64,000 bases of DNA from Periplaneta americana. Its lineage: Eukaryota > Arthropoda > Insecta > Blattodea > Blattidae. The first letter of the stretch is position 1. The number at the start of each line of letters is the position of its first letter. The stretch is from contig NC_091120.1 in NCBI RefSeq assembly GCF_040183065.1, positions 176,726,488-176,790,487 on the forward strand. Reading direction: 5' to 3'. Below the pieces are notes generated by a model. It was not told where the DNA came from. It made no database searches and saw nothing but the letters and a program-made list of their open reading frames with translations. Positions 1 through 25,296 of the stretch are shown in pieces. A program made the translations under genes and the position numbers.

Positions 1-105
1 TCTTTTCGACATTTCTGGTCTTCTCTCCTGGCCGTGGCTTAGTTGTAACCCACTTCTGAGGTTGGGGCGCCTGGAAGGCGGAGTAAGCGTCGTTAAATAA
101 AACAT
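1..105 (+). repeat. SINE 3' segment (truncated by window edge)
   Basis: It matches, in inverted orientation, 6283-6372 (shared CTTCTCTCCTGGCCGTGGCT, GGCGCCTGGAAGGCGGAGT). It ends CGTTAAATAAAAC, the tail style of the SINE at 26571. Confidence 0.6.
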
Positions 106-198
106 AACATTTTTAAACAGGAAAGAGACACGAATAGCCTCTTCATGGTATGAAGCAGGCTTTGGGCCCGGAGCATGAGCAGTGTGGCATCCTTTGAC

Positions 199-386
199 CA
201 CAGTCTGGTATATACAGTCACGAAGGTTAAGTTGTGAGGGCGCTAGGAACAATAGACTGTGCCGGTACTATTTCGCATTGTCTTTAATGAGGCGATATTA
301 GCGATCCTAATGGTTAGCAACTATCTATGGATGCATATTTACTACGTATTGAGCTTCGTGACTGTATATAGGCCTGCTAGACTGTG
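199..386. mobile_element. CACAGTCTA MITE, copy 1
   Basis: 188 bp with inverted ends CACAGTCT...AGACTGTG, flanked by CTTTGAC on both sides (7-bp duplication). The interior carries TATATACAGTCACGAAG near both ends and a shared GGTACTATTTCGCATTGTCT core. It has no coding capacity. Confidence 0.85.
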
Positions 387-952
387 CTTTGACTTAGAAA
401 ATACTCAAGCCGCTCAACATTTCTGTCCTCACTGTACAGTACGTTACACTATGGACAGCTGACTGATGTTAGCAGTTTGGCCAACGTACAAACTTCACCC
501 TCAACTCAATGTGAAGAAGTAAAAATGATTCAGGTAGCCTACTTGTAATATTGTTCAGTTGTACTTCTTTTTGTTGAATGAAGTTTTAATTGTTTAAATT
601 AAGTTCAGTACAATTTGTTTCCCATAATGTATATTTTTGCGTATGAATTTTACATGCATTGTAGCATACATAGAAGGTTGTGGCTTTCGTTACAACACTA
701 GTGTAGTTATTTATAATATTTCAACATACTTATCTAGGTTGGCAACTCTTAATTCAGTAAAATCAATTTTCAATCGTTCTCCTTCCACTCTTTCTAACAC
801 AGCTTCATTTCTTATTCTGGCTGTCCACTTCACACGTTCCATTCTTCTCCATATCCACAATTCAAATGCTTCTATTCGCTTCTTTTCACTTCGTCGTAAT
901 GTCCATGTTTCTGACCCATACAATGCCACACTCCATACAAAGCACTTCACTA

Positions 953-1549
953 CAGACGTGTGCAAATTATTAGACTCAAACGATAATATATATGATTTAA
1001 TTAACATTTATTCTACCAAACTCATTTATTACACACTGTTTGCAACAGTTAATATTTAGTATGAAACCCTTTGTTCTTTATCATCAATTTTATGCGGTTT
1101 GGCATGCTGTTCATGAGATTTTCACATTGTTTCTTAATGTCTTCATATCCCTGTGCCATATTTGGATAAAGTGCTTCTATGAGGTCCACCTTGTTGGTAA
1201 TCGTCGTTTCTCTCTCTCTCTCTCTCTCTCTCTCTTTACGATAGATCAAAGATTTTCAATTGGATTTGCATCTGGGCTGTTACCCGGCCAGGAAGGAACT
1301 TCTACATTATTTTCATCCAGAAAATTAGTTACTGATCTGGCTTTGTGAAAGGATGCTCCATCCTGCATGAAGTCACATTCACTACCAGGAATCCAGTCCC
1401 TCATTTGTGAAAAAATTCGGGTTTCAAGGACTTTTTTGTACTGATCCTGTCGCATAGAGTCCTACAGAATTATTTTGTGGCCAGTAATTCATGATAATTA
1501 TGAAAATGTAAAAAATGTTATGCTGAGTCTAATAATTTTCACACGTCTG
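953..1549 (-). mobile_element. Tc1-like element, deleted copy
   Basis: Inverted ends CAGACGTGTG plus AAATTATTAGACTCA, flanked by TA at 951-952 and 1550-1551. Minus-strand fragments ECDFMQDGASFHKARSV and SWPGNSPDANPIENL hold the second Asp and the third catalytic acidic position of the DDE triad. The C-terminus NLMNSMPNRIKLMIKNKGFH is in another frame past a (CT)n expansion at 1208-1236. The N-terminal half is missing. Confidence 0.85.
1208..1236. repeat. (CT)n microsatellite inside the Tc1 relic
   Basis: A pure TC run sitting in the transposase frame just after the NPIENL motif. Confidence 0.9.
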
Positions 1550-1719
1550 TAGTCTCTTCCTTAGTCCTCTTTCCACAGGTCCGTAGAAAATGCTCCTTTC
1601 TCTATTAAAAGCCTCCTTTTGACTTCCTGGCTACGAGCTCATGTTACTGCATATACAGTAGTACACCCCAAGTTTTGAAGCTATCCACTTGCTCTACTGC
1701 CTCATTTAGAATTCTCAAA

Positions 1720-1729
1720 TTTATTATTA

Positions 1730-1803
<74 letters not shown>
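1720..1803. repeat. (ATT)n microsatellite
   Basis: About 27 ATT units. An all-Ile frame here is not a gene. Confidence 0.95.
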
Positions 1804-1805
<2 letters not shown>

Positions 1806-2526
1806 TGAATTAATTACGATATTGGGTTTAGTAAATTTGGTAACATTTTATACACAAATCTTTCTCACATTATTTGAATGTGTCACTATGTTGTCTTTTA
1901 TAATAGCTTCTACAGATCAAGCTCTTCGATTTTCAGTGTGAATCAACAGTGATAACAACTTCGATATATTTTCTTGTGCGTCTTGCATTGTGAAAATATT
2001 TACTTTGGTGTCATGAGCTTGCAAATTATAAGGCGTAAATTAGGACACATTTGCAAGATATTTGCATCGTTTCTTCGCATATATGACGCGTGCATTAGGC
2101 AACGCAAATTCTGTAGCATTATATCACAGGCCATTTCGTTACTATAGAGGGTCAACAATGTCACGATAAGACGTCAAAGCCGAGCCTGAAGGGCATTGTG
2201 TCATTCACATACGTCGAATAAGCGAATGCCCACAGCCACGCTTCGCTGTGATTGGACCGTTAGCGTGACCGACCCTTTTTATAGGGTCTGTGGCTCTCGG
2301 TTGCTATCTCCAGTCTAATTACGGAGCGTTATCTTGCTAGGATTTAAAGCATGTTGCGGAAAGAATGACGAAAAATAGGACGACACTCTTTCCATTGTTA
2401 ACCTACAATTGTCAGTGAGAGAAACAACAAACGTAATTCGGGATTTGGGCGGAGAGGGCATAATTGTGTAGAAAAAAGGACCTTCCATTAAGAGTGTCAC
2501 ACTTTTAAAATGAAATAAATGAATGA
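1804..2526. other. Non-coding stretch, nothing recognised
   Basis: No conserved frame, RNA gene or clear repeat ends seen. Confidence 0.5.
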
Positions 2527-2972
2527 AAATGAAATACAACCACACAGGCGTATACAAACTCAAATGTAACACCTGCAACAACTCCTACATAGGACAGACA
2601 GGCAGATCGTTTCAAACAAGTTACAAAGAACAGATCACAGCCATAACAAAATTATAAAACACCTCCACATATGCAGAACACATCACAAACGCTAACCACA
2701 CCTTCAGAGACATCAACACAGACATGGAAATACTACACATCCAACCAAAGAGCCAGAAACTAAACATACTAGAACAATATGAAATATACAGACACACAAA
2801 AACACACCCCAATGAAATTCTCAACACACAACTCAATTTCAGAACACACACACTCTTTGACTCCACATTACACCACACGAACGCACCCTCACAGGAAACA
2901 AAACAAGAGCGCCAAGACCAACAACGACCAGTTCTGAGGATGACCCATAATATGTCGAAACATGTAAACTAG
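2527..2972 (+). mobile_element. Penelope-like element, GIY-YIG 3' fragment (fossil)
   Basis: The translation carries GVYKLKCNTCNNSYIGQTGR, the GIY-YIG endonuclease signature placed after the RT in Penelope-like elements, then an HTKTHPNEILNTQLN tail. The RT domain is absent and the piece is broken. A CTGAGGA-stem-GAAA motif sits at its 3' end (2934-2960). Confidence 0.75.
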
Positions 2973-3147
2973 TTACGATAGAATTTAACACAAGAAAGTC
3001 ACATAATACATATTCCGAGGATGAAATAAAATATTGTATAAACGAAAGAGGTTTATGTACTTAATATTAATTACTACTATTTTGAAGCACACTTAATGCC
3101 ATTACGTATGGAAAAGAACGTCAGTTAAATGGCCGCCGCGGCTTCGT

Positions 3148-3312
3148 TGGGTTGAGACATCGTACCATGGAATCAACAGAGAGGTGCAGACGGCTGTCAC
3201 ACACTACTGCTTCCGATTCCAGGCGGCAGACTTCTACGACAAAGGGTTATGGACGTTGAACCCACTGTATGACAAATGTCCCATTTCCGGTGAAGAATAT
3301 GTTGAAAAGTAG
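3148..3312 (+). mobile_element. Mariner-type transposase C-terminal relic
   Basis: The frame WVETSYHG...FRFQAADFYDKGLWTL and LYDKCPISGEEYVEK-stop resembles the FQAADFYD-G-x-KLV-x-RYDKCLN-GGDYVEK end of insect mariner-like transposases. Only this end is visible. Confidence 0.55.
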
Positions 3313-3464
3313 CTCAACAATACTTGTATTATTCCAATAAATCTTTCCATGAAATTGTGTTTTCTTTCTGTAAACGGCTCCAGCGAAACTTACTTTCTGG
3401 GGGGGGGGCTCGTAATTGCGCTCGCGTGGCCAAAATTTGTATAAGCACTTTTTTACATTAACAT

Positions 3465-3466
3465 GG

Positions 3467-3551
<85 letters not shown>

Positions 3552-3836
3552 GGCTTTTAAGCAACCCGCAGATTCATTGCTGCCCTCACATAGGCCCGCC
3601 ATCGGTCCCTATCCTGTGCAGGATTAATCCAGTCTATCATTATATCCCACATCCCTCAAATCCATTTTAATATTATCCTCCCATCTACGTCTCGGCCTCT
3701 TCAAAGGTCTTTTTCCCTCCGGTCTCCCAACTAACACTCTATATGCATTTCTGGATTCACCCATACGTGCTACATGCTCTACCCATCTCAAACGTCTAGA
3801 TTTAATGTTCCTAATTATGTCTGGTGAAGAATACAA
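3465..3836 (-). mobile_element. LINE 3' end with (AAGT)n tail
   Basis: On the minus strand SSPDIIRNIKSRRLRWVEHV, ESRNAYRVLVGRPEGKRP and RRRWEDNIKMDLRDVGYND match the better copy at 52775-53320. The reading frame is followed by about 85 bp of tandem AAGT (TTAC on plus, 3465-3552), which is therefore its expanded 3' tail. Confidence 0.8.
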
Positions 3837-5590
3837 TGCGTGCAGTTCTGCGTTGGAAGAAAAAAATAACTTTTCTATCTGCCCCCATGAGAATGTTGTG
3901 TTTACAACACAACCCCCGGCTTGGCTTCACTTCTTACGAAAACATAGCCTACTATATATGTTTATCTCTTGGAGTATCCACTGAACTTGCCTCTGATGTA
4001 ATGGCAAGCATGATGAACAAGCAATCAACGACCATAACTGCAAGCAATCAACGACCATAACTGTAATTCGTTATTAATGTTTCACGCCTTAGATGTAGCC
4101 CACACACATTTTGCGTAGAAGCTTAGAAGGGTTCAATACACGATAACCTATCAAGTTCCATATTCATTTTTGTCAATGAGATTATTTCGTGAAATTGCCC
4201 TCAGTCACGCAGATGATCCCTGACTGACAAGATTCGTCTGATGAAACTTTCTTTACATAAGAAATAATTGACGCTAATATTGAATTTTAATCTTACATTA
4301 CAACAACTGTCGTCTGGTAAACAAATGCGTCTAAATGTTCTCTAAACACTGGTATACGTATATTAAGAAATAAAGATCAAGTGTAATTAGTTAAAAGTTA
4401 CCATTATTGCTTTAATTATCGTAACAGTATTCAATCACACAGAGATTTATCTATTATAGGCATGTAAATATACCCTACCTGCTAACTGAAATTCTTTTAA
4501 CATGGAATAACGTTTATATATAAACCAGATCTAGGCATAAGATGTAATTCTCGAAACGCGTAAAGCTGTTTTCAAACTATCAAATTTTCGTCAAATTCAA
4601 CGCTTCACAAGACTTTTCAAAACTTGTCAGTACTTTACAAGTTTTGTTGCCAAATCACTTACAGTACTTTAAAAGTCTTTTATTGTCTTGAAAGAATGCG
4701 TTCTAATTGATCAGGGATTTGACAATTCTTTGAAGGAATTGACCAATTGAATTGGAAAATATTATGGTGCCAAGAAATACAAAAGCATGGCATCCTCGCG
4801 GAGAAAATATGTTTGAGATGATTCAGTCGTATTACAGTATTTAGCACAGGTCTGTACGCCACGAGTTCTGTGGAATACCACAATAAAATGGAGAAAATAA
4901 TGTATATGAGGAAATTGCAAGGCAGATATCTCGAGATAAATAAGTTCGTTTCAATAATACTACTAGCCTGGTTGAGTTTTACAAGATTAAACATTAGCAA
5001 TGATATCCACGACTACACAGGCTGGCTGTGAAAATGATTTCTATGTTTGGCTCAACATTTATATTTGTGAGCAACTGTTTTCTATAATCAACTTTAATAA
5101 AGGCAGACATCGAACATCTGTAACTGATGTTTCATTATGATCAGTAGGCTACTGTTCCTTTCAGCTGCCAACAGCATAAAACCTCGTTCTGATGTACTGA
5201 TAAATAAAAATATAACAAAATGATATTGTACATTTAAGTAGCTATAGAATTTCTATTACTTCTGTAAAATAAATATTTCTTTATTAATTAATAATAGTCC
5301 AAGATAGTTTTGCAAACACCGAACGGGAATTCATTTCATAAGCACTCGTAATAGTACCTTTTGTGTACATTTTGTACGAGATCCATTCCTTCTTCCAGTC
5401 CACCCTTATACAGAGTGCAGCTAATATTTGCATTCCGCTCGTGAGCTGTTAGCCGGCTCGGAGAGCGCAAACCTTGTGCAGGCCTGTCCTAAGACATTAG
5501 GCAAACGCTAATCATAAATATTTTGTTTTAAAACAATATGAAATCGTAATATTCTTGGTTTTATGGTAGCGTACAATTAAGTAGTACAAG
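3837..5590. other. Non-coding stretch
   Basis: AT-rich. A 20-bp unit GCAAGCAATCAACGACCATA is repeated in tandem near 4020-4060, and short inverted runs of CAAAACTTGT / ACAAGTTTTG lie at about 4615-4650. No gene is supported. Confidence 0.5.
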
Positions 5591-5775
5591 CACAGTCTAG
5601 TATATAGCCTACAGTCACGAAGTTCAATACGTAGGGAATATGCATTCATAGATAGTTGCTAACCGCTAGGATCGCTACTATCGCCTCATTACAGACAATG
5701 AGAAACAGTACCGGCACAGTCTATTGATCCTAGTACTCTCAACAACTCAAGCTTCGTGACTGATACTAGACTGTG
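5591..5775. mobile_element. CACAGTCTA MITE, copy 2
   Basis: 185 bp, same inverted ends as copy 1, flanked by a perfect GTACAAG duplication (5584-5590, 5776-5782). Confidence 0.9.
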
Positions 5776-6282
5776 GTACAAGTATTGTTTTATATAGCGT
5801 AGTTATTCTCCAAGGGATTTACAAAATCATTTTGTAATATCCTATTTGGTACTTAGGCCTACATACGTTACAATGAACTTGAAGCACATCTTTCATAATC
5901 TTGTCAAATCTTTAGCAATATGAAACAGTCTTTCATAAACATTTTTGAAAATTGATCAATATTTAACATATTTTCTAGTAAAGTATTGAATTGGAAGAAA
6001 AACTGTATCGTGAACAAACAGCGTAACTTCGTTAAAGTGTCAATAATTCAGGAGCTATGGAAGTTAGACAACACAAACCTATCTGTAAACTAAAAAGTAA
6101 ACAAATAGCTTCATATCTATGTAATTTATTTTATTCCATAATGAATATTTTACATATTTTTTCCTTAAAGGGGATTATTTCTGTGTTCGTCCATGGTCTG
6201 GAATTTAGGTTAAGTTTAGATTTAAGACCTCTCCTGGCACCACATTATCATAATCATCCTATCACACCATCGGGGTAATGTA

Positions 6283-6372
6283 ACTCCGCCTTCCAGGCGC
6301 CCCAACTCAGAAGTGGGTTACAACTAAGCCACGGCCAGGAGAGAAGACCAGAAATGTCGAAAAGACAACCGG
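6283..6372 (-). repeat. SINE 3' segment
   Basis: Reverse complement of the repeat at 1-105 (CGGAGT...CTGGCCGTGGCTTAG). The rest of 5776-7502 shows no feature I can support. Confidence 0.55.
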
Positions 6373-7502
6373 GTGGCATTGAATTAAGAAAAATATATAT
6401 TTTACATATTGTTACAATCCTGAAAACATGCAACAATTTTTGCTCATTCCCCATTTTCAATCCCTTGACACGCACAAAGTACAAGAGTTGGATCTGTACA
6501 TAATGCGAGTAAAGTACGTAAATAAACACTAGATTTCAGATTTTAGGTAGCTTTTATGGTTTAGGAATTTTGGTACGATCTGTTAATAAAGTTTTGTTAT
6601 ATTTAAGAACAGTCTTTGTTACGTAGTCCGCTTGTGATGCACTCTGGATAGTCTCTGATGAACCAAGAGGTGTAGGCTTGTCGCGGCATCTGTGAGCAAT
6701 CTCGTAGATTCGAAATGAATAACGAATGTCAATTGGGATGAGGGTTTGGTGGGAGGTTTCACATATCAAACCTCGGCTACTGATTTTTTTCTTTAAATAT
6801 CACGACTTTCGTCGTCGTCTGATATTTTCCTCAGGGCTGCAAGTGACAAATTCATATCATGAAATTGACTTTGTTATAAATTAAAACGAATTTTATTCTG
6901 GAAAGTAACAAATCGTTACTTTTTGACCATGTTATTCCGCTGACGGTTTGTGAACCGCATTTAGGACATCTCTACAATAAATCATGTTACGGTGCATGTT
7001 CACGTGTGCTGAAACACAACTCCCTTGCTGTAACTTTTTGTTCCGTCGCCCTCTTACGAGGCGTAAGCTTGTACGGTTTCATTCCCAGTCAATAATGGAA
7101 ACACGAGACAAGGTCTGCTTGTGGTCGCTAGAGGCTATTGACATCGCGGCAGAGGCCTAGGGCCTTCTAGACAAATGGGAGAGTCTACCGAATTACGAAA
7201 TCATTTCGCACCCCAGTGTTTACACGAATCTTAAAAGAAACAGTCTAACTAAAATTGTGCGTATTTTCTCATGATAGGCTATTGGCCAGAACTATTAAAA
7301 TATTTACGATAAACTGTGTGAAACAATGTCTGTAATTTATGTCTAAACACACCAGAAATTGAATATATATTTAATGAAATTTCTTTTAATATCCTGTCTT
7401 TACACCCTACTGTCCACAAGTCCTGTTCATGTTTTAACTGAACTAATTCAATAAAGAAAAGTAAGAGAGAGAGAGCATTGCGGTTTTTCGGAGACTATTA
7501 TA

Positions 7503-8603
7503 CAGGGACATCATTTTATTTTTACTAACATTTTTAATATTAAGCTGTCTATACCTTTAGAGAACCGGAAACACCGTTCGCTAACCCCTTCCACGACTGG
7601 AGTTCGATGATACTGACGTAAAACACAAACACATCGCTTTACTAGGTATAGGAGGGAAGAAAAGTAGTTCATCCATTTACGTAAACTAGGAAATATCGCA
7701 ATTTTGAGTTCGATAATTTTCATTAGGTTTTTATTTAATCAAAATGCAGTACTGCATTAAGAATAAGTGTTTTTACTCACGAACTGAGTTATCCATGCGA
7801 ACGTATTCATTATGCAGTGTATATTATACTGTCTACAGCACATTAGCGTACAATATAGAGAATGAAGTTCAATTGAAAAATAATCATAATATGGATATTC
7901 AAACACATTTTTGAAAATGGTGGCCGTTCATTTCGATACAGGATTCAGTTCTTTTGTGCATATCATTGCACTATAGACTATTGCATCTAATTCTAATTGC
8001 CAGTTTCGTCCTTCGTACTAGTAACTCATGTGAAATAATTCTGTACCTACTCTATAAAAGAGTACCTTACGTACTGTAAATTCAATCTTCACTTCTGCCC
8101 GACCCGCAGAGATAAAATTACTCAGACATGCTATCTACTGTCTGTCCAAGTGGTTATGCCGCAGGATCGTAGAAAGGGGGGAAATCACGTGACAGTTAAT
8201 TACTTAACGAGGCCCTTTTATTTAAGTTATTTTAAACAGTTGTATAATATTAACTTACGTAAACGTCCAATTCCTAACAGAAATTAATCTTTTCAGAAAA
8301 GAGCTAAGACAGCCCAGCTTTTACAGAGGGGCGTTCAGAAGCAGGAAATCGGGATGCGACGTAGGCAAACGAACAGTACCTGTGCGAAAATATGGTTCAA
8401 TATTGAAAGCTCTTTCGTCACTGGAAAACGCGAACATATTTCTGGAACGTACTATACTCACTAACTCAGCGCTGTTTACTATATGCAGCCTTAATTCTGT
8501 CTGGAGGACAGTTGGAACTTCATTAGTAGAAGGGGTGGGAGTGAAGTACATTCAAAAACTCAGGTACAATAAAAATTGAAGTAAAAATAAAATGATGTCC
8601 CTG
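7503..8603. mobile_element. Mariner-type MITE, 1.1 kb
   Basis: Perfect inverted ends CAGGGACATCATTTTATTTT (extending through TTAC) flanked by TA at 7501-7502 and 8604-8605. There is no convincing transposase inside, so it is non-autonomous or fully decayed. Confidence 0.8.
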
Positions 8604-9332
8604 TACTTTTACTACGTTATACTACTTTTGACCAATAAAATGGTACGAAAGGACATCTTTCAACCAATCATGGCTGCTTATCGCACAATTTTATCACTTC
8701 CCTAGCATTTGTTTAATTTTATCGCTTCCCTATCATTTGTTTGTTTTTATCACTATCCTATCATTTGTTTCTTTGCCAACATTTCAAACTGCAAATTCTT
8801 TACGGCACGGTATTATAAAACATGCTTTACGATCGTAATTTGTTTCCCGCATAGACAGTCGACTGAAAATGGCGGCTCCGTTCAAACATTTTGGTGAATG
8901 TAACATTAGTGAAATAGAATTTTAGTAAGTTAATTAATATCTATTTTATTGTATTAGAGTACCTTATTTATTCTAATCTTTATATACTTCCTCCTGTTTT
9001 ATCACCTTCCTACCATTTGTTTCTTTGCCAACATTTCAAACTGCAAATTCCTTACGGTACTATAAAACATGCTTTACGGTCATAATTTGTTTACAGCATA
9101 GACAGTGAACTGAAAATGGCGGCTCCGTTCAAACGTTTTGGTAAAGCTAACATTAGTGAAATAGGATTTCAGTAAGTCAATTAATATTTTATTGTTTTAG
9201 AGTACTTTATTTCTTCTAATCTTTATATACTTTCTTCTAATTGTGTAATAGTCAATTAAATCCCACTCGAGTTTTAATTTTCTCTAGATAAATCTAAATC
9301 TCTAGTGAGATTACTGTTGATAAATTTTCTGA
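8604..9332. repeat. ATG-module repeat, copy 1 (two internal modules)
   Basis: It starts TTTACTACGTTATACTACTT and ends AGTGAGATTACTGTTGATAA. It has two tandem copies of a ~245-bp unit; each has ACTATAAAACATGC, then an ATG at 8869 and 9116 opening MAAPFKHFGECNISEIEF or MAAPFKRFGKANISEIGF, followed by GTAAGT. The 3' end has an AAATC-rich hairpin. Related copies are at 17255-20902 and 26330-27560. It may be a non-autonomous element with a captured promoter and exon. Confidence 0.65.
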
Positions 9333-9839
9333 ACTCGAAAAGGTTGTGTTGGTCAAAGAGTAGCCCTACATATTATGTGATAAATTCATCAATGTGAACA
9401 TGTAAACGAGTCCATAACTATGCACAAGGGAACTTCACATACTGTAGATATAATTATAGTCCCGTCGCTCTAATTTCCGGCAGCCAATCACGTTGCAGGT
9501 CGGCTACATTTAAACATGTGCGTTTTGTGATTCGCTTATGATGACGTTATGCATTTCCTAAGGCTAGATAAATACTTAATATAATCGCCCGCCATTCTGG
9601 CTCTTTCGTTGGCGTTCGCAGAAAGCACACGAGGACGTTATTTGCGGCTCAGTTATTTGCTAAATTACAATGCAGTTTGATTTATTATCATAGGAGCTAC
9701 GACATGATAATGTTTAACGGTATGGCAAATAGATTCCTCGTCTGGTAGCTCGGCAACGAAAGAACAAAAATGGCGAACGATACTACCTACCTAGACTTTA
9801 TAGAGCCTTCACGTCCTAAGACGTAAGCAAAGAGGAGGA
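9333..9839. repeat. Probable inverted-repeat element, not resolved
   Basis: CCTAAGGCTAGATAAA...CCGCCATTCTGGCTCTTTCG (about 9556-9615) recurs imperfectly in inverse at about 9755-9825. The exact ends and any target duplication are unclear. Confidence 0.35.
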
Positions 9840-10247
9840 GTCACGCCGGGAATAACAGCGTCGCGACTATAGAACTTATACATACATAGTGTTCTGCCCA
9901 AGGGCAGGTCTTTCATTGCAAATCCAGCATTCTCCAGTCTTTCCTTTTTCTGCTTTCCTCGTAGTCTCCGCATATGAGTCATATATATTAACGTCTTATG
10001 TCTTCTTCTGCTCCGAACTCTTCTCCCGTTCACCATTCCTTCCAGTGCAGTTTTTTCGGCAGGCAGTTTTTTCTCGGCCAGTGACCCAAACAACTCCTTT
10101 TTTTCTTCCTTTCAGCATGATTCTTTCTTCACCCACTCTTTCCAACACAGCTTCATTTCTTATCTTGTCTGTCCATTTCACACGCTCCATCCTTCTCCAT
10201 ATCCACATCTCAAACGCTCTTACACTTGCAGTATCAATTATAGCCAT
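9840..10247 (-). mobile_element. RTE/CR1-like LINE 3' ORF fragment
   Basis: Minus-strand frames give RAFEMWIWRRMERVKWTDKI, RNEAVLERVGEERIMLKGRK and, in a second frame, ALEGMVNGRRVRSRRRHKTL and LRGKQKKERLENAGFAMKDL. This is the same family as 745-1730, here including the C-terminus. One frame change separates the halves. Confidence 0.75.
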
Positions 10248-10828
10248 CTACAAACCATGGAATATAGGTCGAATTGCCTGCAGATTTGGTTCGGTTTAGA
10301 GTGTGCATTCTTGAGGTTTCGGTATTGTATGTCTCAATGGGTGTCAAAACATAACACCACTATCCCATTAATGTTGAAACACTAGTACAGAAATTTGTAT
10401 CTCCCCTGTCCTCATTTACTTAAATTTGTTATTCGCAGTTCTTCTTCTATTAGATTACTGAAGCGGAGATTGGTTCCAATACGTCACTTCAAGTCTGAGT
10501 CAGGGTTAGTTACCAGTCTTGGGTCGTTAAACAGTGACAGAAATAAAGAGCTCTCACTATAGAAATAACTTCCCGTTACTATTAATAAAGTGTATTGTGC
10601 TGTACACTTGAAACAACACAATATTAAGCTTACCATATTACATTCCTTAAAAACGCTACTGTCCCTTCTTTTGGTCAAGGTGTCCGACATTCCTAAAATA
10701 TGTGTTGGGACGAACAGATATGTCGTATTCTGTTACTTTATAAAAAGTGTTAATCATTTTAAATTTGTACTACATAAAATTTAAACAAGTTGTCGTGAAA
10801 AAAAAAACCAGGATATTATGCCGTTGGG
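10248..10828. other. Non-coding stretch, nothing recognised
   Basis: No supported gene or repeat. Confidence 0.5.
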
Positions 10829-11076
10829 TCCACACCTGTGGAGTAACGGTCAGCGCGTCTGGTCGCGAAACCAGGTGGCCCGGGTTCGAATCCCGGTCGG
10901 GGCAAGTTACCTGGTTGAGGTTTTTTCCGGGGTTTTCCCTCAACCCAATACGAGCAAATGCTGGGTAACTTTCGGTGCTGGACCCCGGACTCTTTTCACC
11001 GGCATTATCACCTTCATTTCATTCAGACGCTAAATAACCTAGATGTTGATACAGCGTCGTAAAATAACCCAAAAAA
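10829..11076 (+). repeat. tRNA-derived SINE (family 2)
   Basis: The head GTCCACACCTGTGGAGTAAC has pol III A/B-box-like sequence (GGTTCGAATCCCGG), then a CCTGGTTGAGG body and a CTAAATAACC...GATACAGCGTCGTAAAATAAC tail. A 14-bp duplication ATTATGCCGTTGGG flanks it. Near-identical to 59588-59850. Confidence 0.9.
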
Positions 11077-11431
11077 ATTATGCCGTTGGGATATCCTAGC
11101 TAGTTATGTTATGAATTACTTTTAACGAAGATAAATAAAGGAAAAATTAATTCTAGAGTCTCCAAATTTCATCCATCTTGGACTTAAACTAGGATTCCCA
11201 TTTTATTTTATTTGAAAACCGGGGCATTTTAAAAATATCTCACTAAAAACATGGAACATTTTGTAAACAAGCGGGACACACAAATAAGGGGGGAAAATTT
11301 CAACATTATTAGGTAATTAAAGTTTAATTATTAAAGTATTAAACTGAAGTACCTACTATTGAACTACTTGTATTTTATTTTCATCACAGCATAGTAATTT
11401 TACGCACTTTTCTTTACATACAGATATTTAA

Positions 11432-13424
<1,993 letters not shown>

Positions 13425-13619
13425 AAGGACTCAGACGGTTTTGGAGAGGACGCCCCTCCCCTCCTGTAAGCGGACGAGGACATACTTCATGACCTGAATG
13501 CCTATGGAATGAGATGATGAAGATGAATGATATAAAATCTAAATTATTTTTTTCTATAGGGAAGAGGAAGAGAAATGAACTGTGGCAACGAAAATTCCAC
13601 CTCTGCATTTGCCTAAGTA

Positions 13620-13730
13620 ATTATGGAAAACCACGGAAAAACCACAGTCAGGTTGGTCGGTTCGGGGATTTGAACCGCGGACCTCTCGCATTCGGGAACC
13701 CATGAGCCAACTCGCTCGGTTTCCATCGTT
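13620..13730 (-). repeat. tRNA-like SINE fragment
   Basis: On minus, GAGCGAGTTGGCTCATGGGT...GGTTCAAATCCCCGAACC looks like a tRNA-derived pol III head with B box, followed by CCGTGGTTTTCC body sequence. Confidence 0.45.
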
Positions 13731-13735
13731 TAAGG

Positions 13736-14085
13736 CACCGGTGTAGCTTGGTCGGTTAAGGCTTGCCTCCCGATCCGGAGTTGCGCTCGCGAGCGGGTTC
13801 GATTCCCGCTTGGGCTGCTAACCTGGTTGGGTTTTTTCCGAGGTTTTTCCCAACCGTAAGGCAAATGTCAGGTAATCAATGGCGAAATCTCGGCATCATC
13901 TCGCTTCCACCAATTCCATCGACGCTAAATAACCTCGTGGACTGTACCCGAGCACGAGCATATGCTCATTTCGGGTATCTATTCATATGTATTCATTTCA
14001 AATGTAAATTGTAAATAAATTTGAAATTTGAAAAATTTGAATTTGAGTTGATACAACGTCGTTAAATAACCAAGTAAAAAGAAAA
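13736..14085 (+). repeat. tRNA-derived SINE (family 1)
   Basis: Head GTGTAGCTTGGTCGGTTAAG with B box GGGTTCGATTCCCGC, body CTAACCTGGTTGGGTTTTTT, tail CTAAATAACC...GTTGATACAACGTCGTTAAATAAC. The body is interrupted by about 90 extra bases before the tail. Sisters lie at 37611, 39237 (minus) and 59090. Confidence 0.85.
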
Positions 14086-14230
14086 TAAAAAATCCATCGT
14101 TTAAATTATGTGTTACTGGCTTGTGGAAGATTTTTGCCAGAGTTGCACATTTTATGTCGTACCTTGAGATATCTTTAAGTTTAAATTATGTAATCGAGGT
14201 TTTATAACTTACCTTTGTGTCCTCTTTTAG

Positions 14231-25296
<11,066 letters not shown>

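Larger units (their letters stand above)
745..1730 (-). mobile_element. RTE/CR1-like LINE 3' ORF fragment, split by a Tc1 element
   Basis: Minus-strand translation gives VKCFVWSVALYGSETWTL and WIWRRMERVKWTARIRNEAV, the post-RT region of a non-LTR retrotransposon. Past the Tc1 copy the sequence resumes with minus-strand LINKERSIFYGPVERGLRK, the part that normally lies just N-terminal. The LINE is therefore the older layer. 9840-10247 is another copy of the family. Confidence 0.75.

Noticed and set aside
1049-1249. ORF with RERERER run
   Set aside because: (CT)n inside a Tc1 relic; listed as the transposon instead.
1675-1941. Poly-isoleucine ORF
   Set aside because: Translation of (ATT)n.
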